The position numbers were made by a program, and so were the translations under genes. Below are positions 22,714-32,699 of a stretch of 64,000 bases of DNA, piece after piece. Under the pieces are notes generated by a model that was given only the letters and a program-made list of their open reading frames with translations, did not search any database and had not been told where the DNA came from. The number at the start of each line of letters is the position of its first letter. Within the stretch, counting starts at the first letter, position 1. Origin of the DNA: Lotus japonicus (taxonomy: Eukaryota > Streptophyta > Magnoliopsida > Fabales > Fabaceae); the NCBI RefSeq assembly GCF_012489685.1, contig NC_080043.1, positions 48,561,127 through 48,625,126 on the forward strand. Direction: 5' to 3'.

Positions 22714-24242
22714 CAAGAAAATGAAAATTTTTGCAAAACTTCACCCATTCAAACCCCAAACCCGCGAGCACCCAAGGAGGAGGAGGAGGAAGTAATTTTT
22801 GCCGTTTCTTTCCCGATTGCTGCACCGTTCGTTGCTATTCGAAGACTTCGAGGTATAGATACTATCTCTCACTTCTGATCGTCAATTTTGTCGTCTTTCT
22901 CTATGTCTTTATGTGCTCAAAGTTTTGAGCTTTTTGTAAAAATGTCCAAATAACTCGATTTCTCTGTCTAAACTTATTCCCTTCATGCCCAAGAGCGTGT
23001 TTAGCGGATTACATTTTGCCGAATGTCGCCGAAATGCCGCGGAATTCCAATTCTGCTTGAAAAACCCATTTTGAGGCAAAGTTTCGTTCCTTCGGTTTAA
23101 ACCTCTCGACTTAGCTTAGCGCTAGTAGGATTAGTCGTCATAAACGTCGTTGGTGACGTCCCCATCCTATTTGTTTTTCGAAATTCCAATTTTGAAATTT
23201 TGAGCTGAAAATATTGTCCAAAATACCCCTGCGATAGTTTTCGATCCGAAAATTTTTCTGAGCTTAGATTCGTCTTAGTTACGACTAATGATAACCTAGG
23301 AACCAAGTTTGATCGAAGAAAAATCGGCCCACCCAATTGTGAAAAGTGGCCGAGAGCTCCTCATTAGGGGCGGGGGGGGAAATTTCGTTTTTCGAAAACT
23401 TGTCTTAACATGTTAGATTGTCGTACTTCGGAGTTTATAATGTTTCGTGTAACCCTAGTACGTATTGTTTGCTGAGTTTCTGACTCATTGTGATTGATTT
23501 CTGTGAATTTTTTCTAAGGTTCGTTTGCGGAACTTTGTGGATTCGAAGAGGAAGTTTGTGAAGGAAAACTTGGTGAGCGAGCTGGAGAACCTACAAGTGA
23601 GGGCTACTCACTGAATACTAGATAATGAATTAGGTGTTGAAGATTTCGACTTGAATTACTGTTTATGCACTTGATTGTGTTTGACTGGGAAAAACGTTTT
23701 CTGAGGCTACGGCTGACAATTGATAATCATTTATTGCTTGATTGTTGTTGAGGTTGATTCACATGCTATGTGCTACCTGATTAATCTAGGATGTGTGATA
23801 TTTTCCCTTTATGCTAAGTGCTAAATGGTTATTCCTCAATGTATTGATATATGTGCCATGAATGTTGGATTGTATTGTTTTGAATATGCAAATACACATA
23901 TATCTGTTGTTCGTTAGAGTGAGGATAACAGGCAGTTATGCCAGAACTTATCGCGAGATTCTGAGAAAGTTTGACGGGACGAACAAAGGTTCGGGCCTTG
24001 TTGTTGTTTTGATGGATCGAGACCTTCTCTGGGAATGACTTGGGATTATGGGATCTTTTGAACTCGTAAGTTTAGAGACAAAACTAAATGGAAACTATTT
24101 TACAAGAAAAATTCATAAGACATTAAACAACCTCTGAATCTTTAAATAATGATCACAATGGCAAATAAGAGCTTAGAACTTGAATATTAGTTTTGGAAAA
24201 TGAGAAGTGCCGCCGAGTCCAAGTTTTGAGGAAACTAATGAG

Positions 24243-24434
24243 TTTCCGAGTATGTTGATACTCTTTGCTCGATGAGCAGTTTTGTGATTGGACTATCTAA
24301 AAGATAAGTCGGGAAAATTCCGAGTATGTTGATACTCTTTCGCTCGATGAGCTGATTTGTTGTTGGGCTATCTGAAAGATAAGCCGGGAAACAAGTAGTT
24401 TCCAAGTACATTGGTACTTTTTGCTCGCTGAGCA
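24243..24434 (+). repeat. Triple-hairpin tandem array in the LTR leader (right 5' copy)
   Basis: Units start near 24248, 24322 and 24403. Hairpin I is GAGTATGTTGATACTC twice and then AAGTACATTGGTACTT; the outer G-C and inner T-A pairs change together to A-T and C-G. Hairpin II is GCTCGATGAGC twice and then GCTCGCTGAGC, with a change only in the loop. Hairpin III (CTATCTAAAAGATAAG, GGCTATCTGAAAGATAAGCC) follows units one and two. Confidence 0.65.
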
Positions 24435-25127
24435 GTTTTTGACCATCGGATGGAGATAAGTCAGATGATTCGAGAAATCATCATGAGATACTTTTTATAA
24501 TTAATTGTCTTTTGTCGCTGAATCGACATTTACCTTAGGGTATTCTTTTTAGAGACAATAAGTTAGCTAGAACACGTGACGACGTGACGAGTGAGGTCGG
24601 AGACGTTGTTTGGCTAATCACGTTGCATTCATGCACTCATTTTGAGGTTAATACACGGTGGGATGCCGGACCTCGGTGGATTCTAAAATGGTCATAAGAC
24701 CCGGATTTCCACATAAGATCACTGCGGTGATTCTTAGTAGCAGACGAAAATTGCAGGCCTGCGGGTTTACTGCTGATCTGACTACATTTTGTTTGGTATA
24801 AGAGACGCCCGAGCAGAAATGGTCCCACCGTGGCTGGTGTTAGGGCTGACTCGTTGGTGCCCATCCCTCCGGATTGCATCTTGTTCGTTTGCATTTGCAT
24901 TTCATGCACCATTCATGCTGATTTAGTTGCTGATTGTATTTGTTACCTGTTAACACTGTTTGAGATATGTTAATTGCCAGCAAATGTTATTTATTTTTAT
25001 TTGACAGGATATACAATTTATAATGTGTCATTCATATCTAAGCCTATGTGGCTACTATTTAAACTTTGCCTATTGGATGTACTATTATGTAACTCTTTGA
25101 GTTGACCCTTCCGCGTGCTACCTGTGT

Positions 25128-25610
25128 ATGGGAGGCTATGTATGCCCTTTTTGTCAGATGTCGATGGCCGATTGGTTCGAGATGGTCGTCCCTTCGGGGG
25201 GGACCAGGTTTGAGTTGCTGGACACGGACACCTCGGGCTCTTGGGTGGTCGACCCCGCCGGTCACCGAGCTATTTACACGGGGCGAATAATGGAGGACCG
25301 CGTGGACCGAATGGGAAACTTGACGCACAGAGTCTTGAGACGCCACACCGTTAGCTTCAACCTACCACCGGGCGTGCACTGTGGCCCTGGAGTTGTAGTA
25401 CCACCACCACCATCGCCTGAGGACGAGGAGGACCCTTCGGAGGAGTTGCCTGTAGGAGGGGCTTCATCTGATTCTAGCTCACCCACCGTCGCGGCTGCTG
25501 TCGATTTGGGATCGGGTACAGTACCCGTAGGACCCGCTGTGAGGACTGATGCAGTCATTGACCTGATCGTCTTGGATTCAGATTCAGACGATGATCATGG
25601 TGATGCGTAG
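25128..25610 (+). CDS. LTR-internal ORF, 160 residues (right 5' LTR), function unknown
   Basis: Complete frame from ATG 25128 to TAG 25610, in the transcribed part of the LTR and about 0.7 kb before gag. Sequence landmarks: CPFC near residue 5, MADWFEMVVPSGG, SWVVDPAGHRAIYTGRI, DRVDRMGNLTHRVLRR, SFNLPPGVHCGPG, a proline run, an acidic stretch, a Ser-rich stretch and an Asp-rich end. No signal peptide or membrane segment is evident. A homologous frame is present in the left LTR (5086-5586) and, stop-broken, in the 3' LTR (45392-45709). A more distant relative lies at the same place in the LTR of the inserted second family (36266-36688). It could encode a leader protein or be a vestige. Confidence 0.55.
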   Translation: MGGYVCPFCQMSMADWFEMVVPSGGTRFELLDTDTSGSWVVDPAGHRAIYTGRIMEDRVDRMGNLTHRVLRRHTVSFNLPPGVHCGPGVVVPPPPSPEDEEDPSEELPVGGASSDSSSPTVAAAVDLGSGTVPVGPAVRTDAVIDLIVLDSDSDDDHGDA

Positions 25611-26099
25611 CTGGGAGTGGTGTGTAGTACTCCTCTAGTCAGGATTATGGTAGGAGTAGCGTCGTGGCTCTGATCTTCAGTTTTTCTCATTTTGGGGCAG
25701 GGTAGGTCCCCGACCTTTAGCTTTTTGTGTGGTTCTCTTTACGGGAGTCACAGGGAGTTGGTCGGATTAGGAGGTCTTCGGGCTGTTTTGAGCTGACCTA
25801 CTTTCTTTTTGGAGGACTGTATTTAGTATACTGACCTTATATTTTGTTTCTGTACATATTTGCCGACAGGCACTACTTTCCTGTCACTGGAGGTTACTCG
25901 TGACGTGGCATGCTGTTTACCGTGGGGATGTATACATATCTGTATATTAGTCAAGTTTCTCTTTTGTCGATACGTCTTTAAATTCGACAAGTCTTTTATT
26001 TACTGAAAACAAACATCGAAAAAAAATATTCACGTTTTTCCGCTTTTATTTTCTTTTTGGTTACTAAAGTGACGCCACCGAAAAGAGGGTGTTACATTG

Positions 26100-26111
26100 T
26101 GGTATCAGAGC
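26100..26111 (+). other. Primer binding site (tRNA-iMet), right chromovirus
   Basis: TGGTATCAGAGC, three bases after the LTR end at 26096. Confidence 0.94.
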
Positions 26112-26277
26112 TTGTCGAGTCTTTCAGGAGTCTTTGGGAATAGGTCTTCTGTGCTAGGTTGTGTGACTCTGCAAAGAGTGAAAACTGATTGTCTACAAGC
26201 GATTTTTCGCTTAGAATTGATTGAAGTTATTGCTTAATCATATTGTATAGTTATGTTAGATGCTATCTTATGATGAG

Positions 26278-26303
26278 TACTAATTGTTTCTTTGACTTAA
26301 CAG
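26278..26303 (+). promoter_or_regulatory. Branch-point-like TACTAAT and splice acceptor upstream of gag
   Basis: TACTAAT, then TGTTTCTTTGACTTAACAG ending at 26303, four bases before the gag ATG at 26307. The spacing and pyrimidine content fit a plant intron 3' end. Candidate donors (AG-GTTGTG near 26157, or sites in the LTR) are not proven. Confidence 0.5.
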
Positions 26304-26306
26304 AAC

Positions 26307-28394
26307 ATGGTGAACTCTAACCAACTAGCAGAGATGATGGCCACTATGGCCCAAGTTGTGACTGCACAGGCAAATGAAAGTGCTATGAGACGTGCGGCTG
26401 AGGAAGCACGTGATCAGCATCAGCGCCAGAGAGAAGTAACCCTGGATCAGAATAAGGGACTAAATGACTTTAGGAGACAAGATCCTCCTAAGTTCACTGG
26501 TGGAACCGACCCTGACAAAGCGGATCTTTGGATCCAGGAGATTGAGAAGATATTCGGTGTATTGCAAACTGCTGATGGTGCCAAGGTTGGCATGGCTACT
26601 TATCTGCTGCTTGGTGATGCTGAGTACTGGTGGAGAGGCGCAGGGGAATCATGGAAGCCAACAATGAAGAAATCAACTGGATTTCTTTCCGAACTGCATT
26701 TATGGAAAAGTATTTTCCAACTAGTGCTCGGGATGAGCGAGAGGCTCAGTTTCTGACACTTCGTCAAGGAAGCATGTATGTACCTGAATTCGCTGCTAAG
26801 TTGGAGTCTTTGGCCAAGCATTTCCAATTCTTCAATGATCATGTGGATGAGCGCTACATGTGTAAGCGTTTTGTCAATGGACTGAGGCCAGATATTGAGG
26901 ATTCCGTGAGGCCGTTGGGAATCATGCGTTTTCAATCGCTTGTTGAGAAAGCCACAGAAGTTGAGCTGATGAAGAATAAGAGGTTGAAACGTGCTGGAAT
27001 GGAAGGACCAGTGAGATCAGGTCCTCAAAATTACCAAGGAAAAGGGAGATTTCAGAACAAGAAGCCGTATCAACGTCCTGCTGGGAGAGGGTTTACCCCA
27101 GGATCTTACAGACCTATGGCTGGTACTACTGGTGGTTCTGGAAATCAGGCTGTGAACCAAGATGTGAACTGTTTCAAGTGTGGAAAGCTGGGGCACTATG
27201 CCAATGCGTGTACAGACACGAGGCCTAAGTGTTTTAATTGTGACAAGGTTGGACACACTGCCAGTCAGTGTAGGGCACCCAAGACTGAACCGTCTGTCAA
27301 CACTGCTCGAGGAAAGCGCCCTGCTGCCAAAGCAAGAGTTTACACCATGGATGGTGAAGAGGCTGAAGGAGTTGATGGTCTGATCAGAGGGAATTGCGAG
27401 ATTGACGGTAATCTCCTAACTGTACTTTTCGATTCCGGTGCAACGCATTCATTTATTTCTAGGGAGTGTGTGACCAGACTGAAACTACCTGTTACTGCTT
27501 TGAGCTTTGATCTTATCGTCACTATACCTGCTAAAACCCTACTTGCTAATGCTGCATGCATGTACTGTCCGGTGACATATAGAGATAGAGTCTTTCATGC
27601 TAATCTCGTATGCATAACTCTCAAGAACTTAGATGTAATCCTAGGAATGGATTGGCTATCTCATTATCATTGTCTTTCTGACTGCAACCAAAAGAATGTG
27701 GTATTTCCTAACTCGGATCTTTTCGAGTATCTATCTGCAAACCATATTAGTGTTTCTTTGAACGAAGGATCTCAAGAGTATTCTTTGTTGCTGAACCTAG
27801 AGGGTGAAGGGAACCCGAATATGAACGATATTCCAATTGTGAGAGACTTCACCGATGTTTTTCCCGACGATGTACCTGGATTGCCGCCTGTACGCGACAT
27901 CGAGTTTTCTATTGACATTGTACCGGGAACAAGGCCGATTTCGATTGCCCCATATCGTATGGCACCTGCAGAGCTAGTGGAATTGAAGTCACAGATAGAG
28001 GATCTTTTGTCAAAAGGATTTATTCGACCAAGCGTTTCGCCTTGGGGAGCGCCAGTCTTATTGGTGAAGAAGAAGGATGGGAGATCTAGATTGTGTGTTG
28101 ATTACCGACAACTTAACAAAGCAACCGTCAAGAATAGGTATCCGTTGCCTAGAATTGATGATCTGATGGATCAACTTCGAGGAGCTGCAGTATTCTCAAA
28201 GATAGACCTGAAGTCGGGCTATCATCAGATTAGAGTGAACACTGAGGATATTCAGAAGACTGCATTCAGAACTCGCTATGGACACTATGAGTATTTGGTG
28301 ATGCCATTTGGAGTGACATATGCACCTGCTATTTTCATAGACTACGTGAACATGACTTTTCATTCATTCTTAGATCGATTCGTCGTAGTGTTTA
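26307..28394 (+). pseudogene. Gag, zinc knuckles, protease and N-terminal RT (right chromovirus)
   Basis: Gag from ATG 26307 (MVNSNQLAEMMATMAQVV). A single missing C near 26641 (GGCGCAGGGG against GGCGCCAGGGG in the left element) shifts the frame. The rest then reads on without a stop to 28394: capsid ([20 protein letters not shown]), two CCHC knuckles ([28 protein letters not shown]), an intact protease site [12 protein letters not shown], the RT region from [18 protein letters not shown] through [17 protein letters not shown] and [12 protein letters not shown] to FLDRFVVVF. The frame is then cut by a chromovirus whose GTTTA target encodes the first bases of the catalytic F-I-D-D motif. Confidence 0.88.
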
Positions 28395-28810
28395 TGTAAC
28401 GCCCCGATTTCTCGAGTGTCACACAGTAACCAACTTTCACAAATAATTTTCGCCGATTTCATTACTTATCTTGATTAAGTGATAAAAGATCATTTTCTCT
28501 TTAGAAAACTCTTGAATACCACGTTTTAGAAACCTCATTAATGTTCCCCCGATTTACAACTTTAACCAGAAACAACGGATTAATGAAAACAGTTTGAATT
28601 AAATTCATGAACGGATTCGAACATAATCTATCACTGTCATAAAACCAACTGTAAATAAAAGAAATGCCGTGTCCACACCCAAGTGTGGAAAAACCACGGT
28701 GAAAGTAAACTGTGTGCATCAAATAATCAAAGTTTCCATAAAGCTTAACAAAAATTAAAGTAAGGTTCTAAAATGAATGCTCGCTCTCATAGGGTCCCCC
28801 AGTCATGCCA

Positions 28811-29116
28811 TCACTGTCCCGGTCGCTCTGCAGGGTCGTCCTTTGATCTCTCGTCCTTAACAGCCTGTCTTCTCTTTCTTGGTCTTGGTCCAACCAAGTT
28901 GTTGTGTATCCACCGTGCGCCTCCACCATATCGACGTGGTCCCGTAACTGAAGCATCCGACACGTCACAGGGCACGAACTCAGCTGGCGACTCCCCGAAT
29001 CCCTCGTTCTCAAGTTGGTGGAATCTAGCAGGCGGATAGGGCATATCAATGACTCCCCCTTCAATCGTTCGGACCTCCACCAAGTTTCCGTCCCTGTCCA
29101 TCCTCATGAAGCTCAC
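28811..29116 (-). pseudogene. LTR-internal ORF of the second family, 3' LTR copy (stop-broken)
   Basis: Same frame as 36266-36688, but a TAG replaces the Trp codon of HHWTLRL near 29200, so only the part from an internal Met remains open. Shares MRMDRDGNLVEVRTIEGG, DMPYPPARFHQLENEGF and the basic RPRKRR end region. Confidence 0.5.
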
Positions 29117-29448
29117 ATCCCCAACATAGACTTTTCGAGTCCCGGAGGAGTCGGCTCTCCAGGCCCGATCGTCAAGCTGACTATCAAGTCTCAGTGTCTA
29201 GTGATGGACGTGAGTCGTCGTCGTGGACGTCATCTACCCCCGCCAAATAACACATAACACAAAAAGCAGGGTCAGGTCTAAAAGAAAAACACATAGAAAG
29301 ATAAATAAAATGATTCAACTTCCAATTAAATAATTAACTCTTTCACATTAGGGTTCCTATAGTTAGTAGGTCATCGAACGAAACCTCACTTCACACAACC
29401 CACCAAAACTTCCATGGCCATCTTCGTGCTTCCGCAGAGGCACGGTTA

Positions 29449-29580
29449 TCACGGTGACTGCAGTCAACCAATTCACGTGGAGCCGCAATGATCCACAAAA
29501 GTTCACGGTGACCGCAGTCAACCAAACCACGTGAAGCCACACCGGCCCACAAGGTTCACGGGAGACCGCAGTCAACCCAA
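29449..29580 (-). repeat. Three imperfect repeats with GTCACC/GGTTGAC hairpins in the second-family LTR
   Basis: Units of about 55-60 bp, each with a CGGTGAC-GCAGTCAACC core (perfect TGACTGCAGTCA in one unit) followed by a CACGTG-containing segment and CCCACAA-GTTCACG. A matching set lies at about 36911-37041 in the other LTR. The cores can fold into short stems. Confidence 0.6.
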
Positions 29581-31122
29581 ATAACTCCCTCGCGTGCAAG
29601 CCCATCGTTCTCATGGACCATAGTCTACCTGACCTATGTCCGCTAATTAATTTCACTTGCATACGAGTCACAACATTATTAATTCTCTTTCTCTTTGTTC
29701 TTAAGGCTCTAAAGTCAAACCTAGAGTCTTAATTTCTTATCGCAGAAATAAAACACAATCCAAGCGCCCAAGGGAATTACAGCTGGATGAGCGACCCTTG
29801 AACACTTATTCAAATAAGAATATAGTTTGCTAAAGAAACGCATAACCATCTACGCATAATCATTCACTCAAGCATAGCATATCATGGCAAGTTCATCGGC
29901 AAGGTACCATGCGACTCACATCATCAAGACCAAAGGAAAATTCACCGAACCCCCAAGAATTAGGGTTCGGCCGAACCCTCCCATGGCTCTATGGTTTTCA
30001 AAATAATTTTCCTTCCTTCCCCCTTGATCATGGCAATCATGGTACAGCCCCAACAACCCAAATATCCACTCAAAATTTCAGAACCAAACATTTAGCAAGG
30101 ATCATGTTATAACAAGTGTAAAACAGCACAAAACTTAACAAATACCATGGCAACTCGCATAGAATCATAGACTCAGATCATAACCCACGTTGAGGATCAT
30201 ATTCATGGCTATTCAAGAGAAAAATTCCAGCAAGCAAGCATGTACAAGAAATCATGCAAAAACAGTACAAACTCAAGTTGTTTCTCATGGCAATTCATGG
30301 CATATTCCCTAAAGAACCTACCCATTCCTAGGACCAGCCCTTACCTTGGGTTCTTGGTCTGAAAAAGAGAAAAGATGCAGGTTCAGAGCTCAGTTGCTTG
30401 CTGTCCACGTCCCTCTCTTCCCTCCTACTCGAGCTCTCTCTCTCGCAGGTCTCCCTCTCTCTCTCGCGCGCGCACAAGGTGGCGGTGGTGGCTTGGTCGG
30501 CGGCGGCTAAGGGTGCAAGGGGTGGTTCTCTCACTCTTTTCTCTTCTGTTTTCTTTACGTAAGGAGTGCAAGGGTTTCTGTTTCAGAACTGAATGGAAAA
30601 GAAACTAGTTTCCCCCCCCTTTACCCCTCTTGAACCCGCAACACACACAACCTAGTGGGCTAGGGTTTCAATTTTCTTTTCAAGCCCGAACCATGCCCAA
30701 ACCCTTGACCCATCAATTTAGCTCTTAATCTGGTCTAAACACAATTAAAAACCAAGTCCTTTTATGTAAAAACAGAAGCAAAATCGGAATTAAAATAAAA
30801 ACACCTCAATTAGTTCGCTGGTACTGTACAGCCTGAACGACAATCACTAAAATGCGAATATCTCGAGCTACAGAGGTCGGAATGACCTGATTCCACTTCT
30901 AGAATTTGCTAGACTTAAAGGGCTACAACTCTCATGAAGGAAGTTTGCCCAAATGAAGTCGGTAGGACCATCTAAAAATTCGCACAAGTTGACAGTTCTA
31001 ATCTGCCAGTTATCAAACATTAGCTAAAACTCCAATTTTATTCAAACTTTCATAAAATTGTTCCAAATTGAACTTAGGGCCTTACAATACCACCCCCCTT
31101 AAAATAGTTTTGCCCTCGAAAC

Positions 31123-32670
31123 TTAAGGGTTTAAAAATAAATCGGGATGTGACTCCCGCATCTTATCCTCTAACTCCCAGGTCGCATCACCGGTTTCTTG
31201 GTTCCACACGACCTTCACTAAAGGTACCCCCTTGTTTCTTAAGCGCTTTATGCTTCGGTCGACAATCTTGATGGGTGGCACCTCCATTGTCAGATCATCT
31301 CTCAGCTGTATATCGTCTGGCGTAATCACATGCGAATCATCTGCCATGTACTTCCGCAACTGCGACACATGAAGAACGTCATGGATGTTGGATAGAAACG
31401 GTGGTAGGGCGATCCTGTACGCCACCGGTCCAACTCGCTCCGTGATCTGGTACGGCCCAATAAACTTCGGAGTAAGCTTCTTGGACTTGATTGCCCTTCC
31501 GACACCTGTCATCGGGGTAACCCGAGAGAAGACATGGTCTCCGGCCTGAAATTCCAACTCCTTTCGTCGGTTGTCGGCGTAACTCTTTTGGCGACTCTGC
31601 GCGGTTCTCATCTTTTCCTGAATTCTCCTGACTTCCTCGGTGGTCTGTTGCACCAATTCCGGGCCAATCACCAAATTTTCTCCATCTTGATGCCAGCATA
31701 AGGGCGTACGACACCTCCGACCGTACAAAGCTTCGTAAGGTGCCATGCCGATGCTCGCATGGAAACTATTGTTGTAAGTGAATTCGATCAATGGCAGCAT
31801 CTCATCCCAACTGCCCTTGTGATCCAACACACAGGCCCGTAGCAAATCTTCCAGCGACTGGATTGTCCTCTCTGTCTGCCCATCGGTTTGCGGATGATAG
31901 GCAGAGCTCAATCTCAACTTAGTTCCGAGAGCCTGCTGCAAGGCTCCCCAAAAGTAAGAGGTAAACCCCGGATCTCTGTCTGACACGGTGCTGGTCGGCA
32001 CACCATGCAGACGCACAACCTCAGCCACATAAATCTCCGCCAATTTCTCCACCTTGTACTTCAGGTTGATCGGGATAAAATGAGCGGTCTTTGTCAAACG
32101 ATCAACAACAACCCAAATTGCATCGAATTTCCTCCGAGTTAAAGGTAAAGTCGTCACGAAGTCCATAGAAATACTGTCCCACTTCCACTCTGGGACATCT
32201 AGTGGTTGCAGCTTCCCTGCGGGCTTCTGATGCTCTACCTTCGCTTTCTGACATGTCAAGCAAGTAGAAACATACTCAGCAACCTGCTTCTTCATCCCAG
32301 GCCACCAGAAGTGAAGTTTCAAGTCCTGATACATCTTGTTCATTCCGGGATGGATACTCAACCTACTCTTGTGCCCTTCATCCAGGATCAATCTTCTCAT
32401 TTCTGCATCGTTAGGCACACATATCCGTCCCTTGCATCGCAAAATATTGTCATTTCCAATAGAGAACTCTGGTGCCTTTCCCTGAGTCACACGGTTTCGC
32501 CACTCAGCTATCCCTTCATAAGTCTCTTGTCTAGACTTGATCTCTTCCAAGAGTCCACTTGACACCGTCACCATTCCGAAACTCAGTTTTCCTGGTGCGA
32601 GCTTAACGTCCAAGCTCAGATCTCGGAAAGCCTCCAACAGTTCTAACTCCTTGACCATCATTGAGGACAC
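31123..32670 (-). CDS. Integrase with chromodomain-like tail (second family), open frame
   Basis: 515-residue open frame from an internal Met ([14 protein letters not shown]) through the zinc-binding domain ([36 protein letters not shown]), the catalytic core ([48 protein letters not shown]), the GPYQITERVGPVAYRI module and a chromodomain-like end (LVKVVWNQETGDATWEL). In the element it would be part of a polyprotein, so the Met is not a true start. A frameshift near 32720 (A-run in YHPGK) disconnects it from RNase H. The reading frame itself is undamaged. Confidence 0.85.
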   Translation of the reverse strand: MSSMMVKELELLEAFRDLSLDVKLAPGKLSFGMVTVSSGLLEEIKSRQETYEGIAEWRNRVTQGKAPEFSIGNDNILRCKGRICVPNDAEMRRLILDEGHKSRLSIHPGMNKMYQDLKLHFWWPGMKKQVAEYVSTCLTCQKAKVEHQKPAGKLQPLDVPEWKWDSISMDFVTTLPLTRRKFDAIWVVVDRLTKTAHFIPINLKYKVEKLAEIYVAEVVRLHGVPTSTVSDRDPGFTSYFWGALQQALGTKLRLSSAYHPQTDGQTERTIQSLEDLLRACVLDHKGSWDEMLPLIEFTYNNSFHASIGMAPYEALYGRRCRTPLCWHQDGENLVIGPELVQQTTEEVRRIQEKMRTAQSRQKSYADNRRKELEFQAGDHVFSRVTPMTGVGRAIKSKKLTPKFIGPYQITERVGPVAYRIALPPFLSNIHDVLHVSQLRKYMADDSHVITPDDIQLRDDLTMEVPPIKIVDRSIKRLRNKGVPLVKVVWNQETGDATWELEDKMRESHPDLFLNP

Positions 32671-32699
32671 ATGTATAGCCTTCGGACTGAGAGCGTCGG

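Larger units (their letters stand above)
22011..26096 (+). repeat. 5' LTR of the right chromovirus (4086 bp, mosaic)
   Basis: TGTGAGACCCAAAG...GGGTGTTACA. TATA CTATAAATAG at 22704-22713 and a poly-G tract near 23368-23378. The proximal part resembles the 25 bp at the window start. The distal part (after about 23400) resembles the 3' LTR of the same element. Contains the hairpin array 24243-24434, a conserved leader block near 24551-24620 and the LTR ORF 25128-25610. A good splice-acceptor-like TTTATTTGACAG lies near 25009. Confidence 0.9.
28395..31086 (-). repeat. 3' LTR of the second-family chromovirus (2692 bp)
   Basis: TGTAAGGCCC (31086) to GGGGCGTTACA (28395) on the minus strand. Contains the decayed copy of the LTR ORF, the 29449-29580 repeat and a CT/GA-rich, CG-rich low-complexity stretch at about 30427-30476. 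Confidence 0.92.

Noticed and set aside
25128..25200. Zinc-finger call for the LTR ORF from CPFC
   Set aside because: Only one CxxC pair with no second metal-binding pair at proper spacing.
30427..30476. CT/CG-rich run as a regulatory GAGA-type site
   Set aside because: A plain low-complexity stretch in both LTRs of the second family; no evidence of function.
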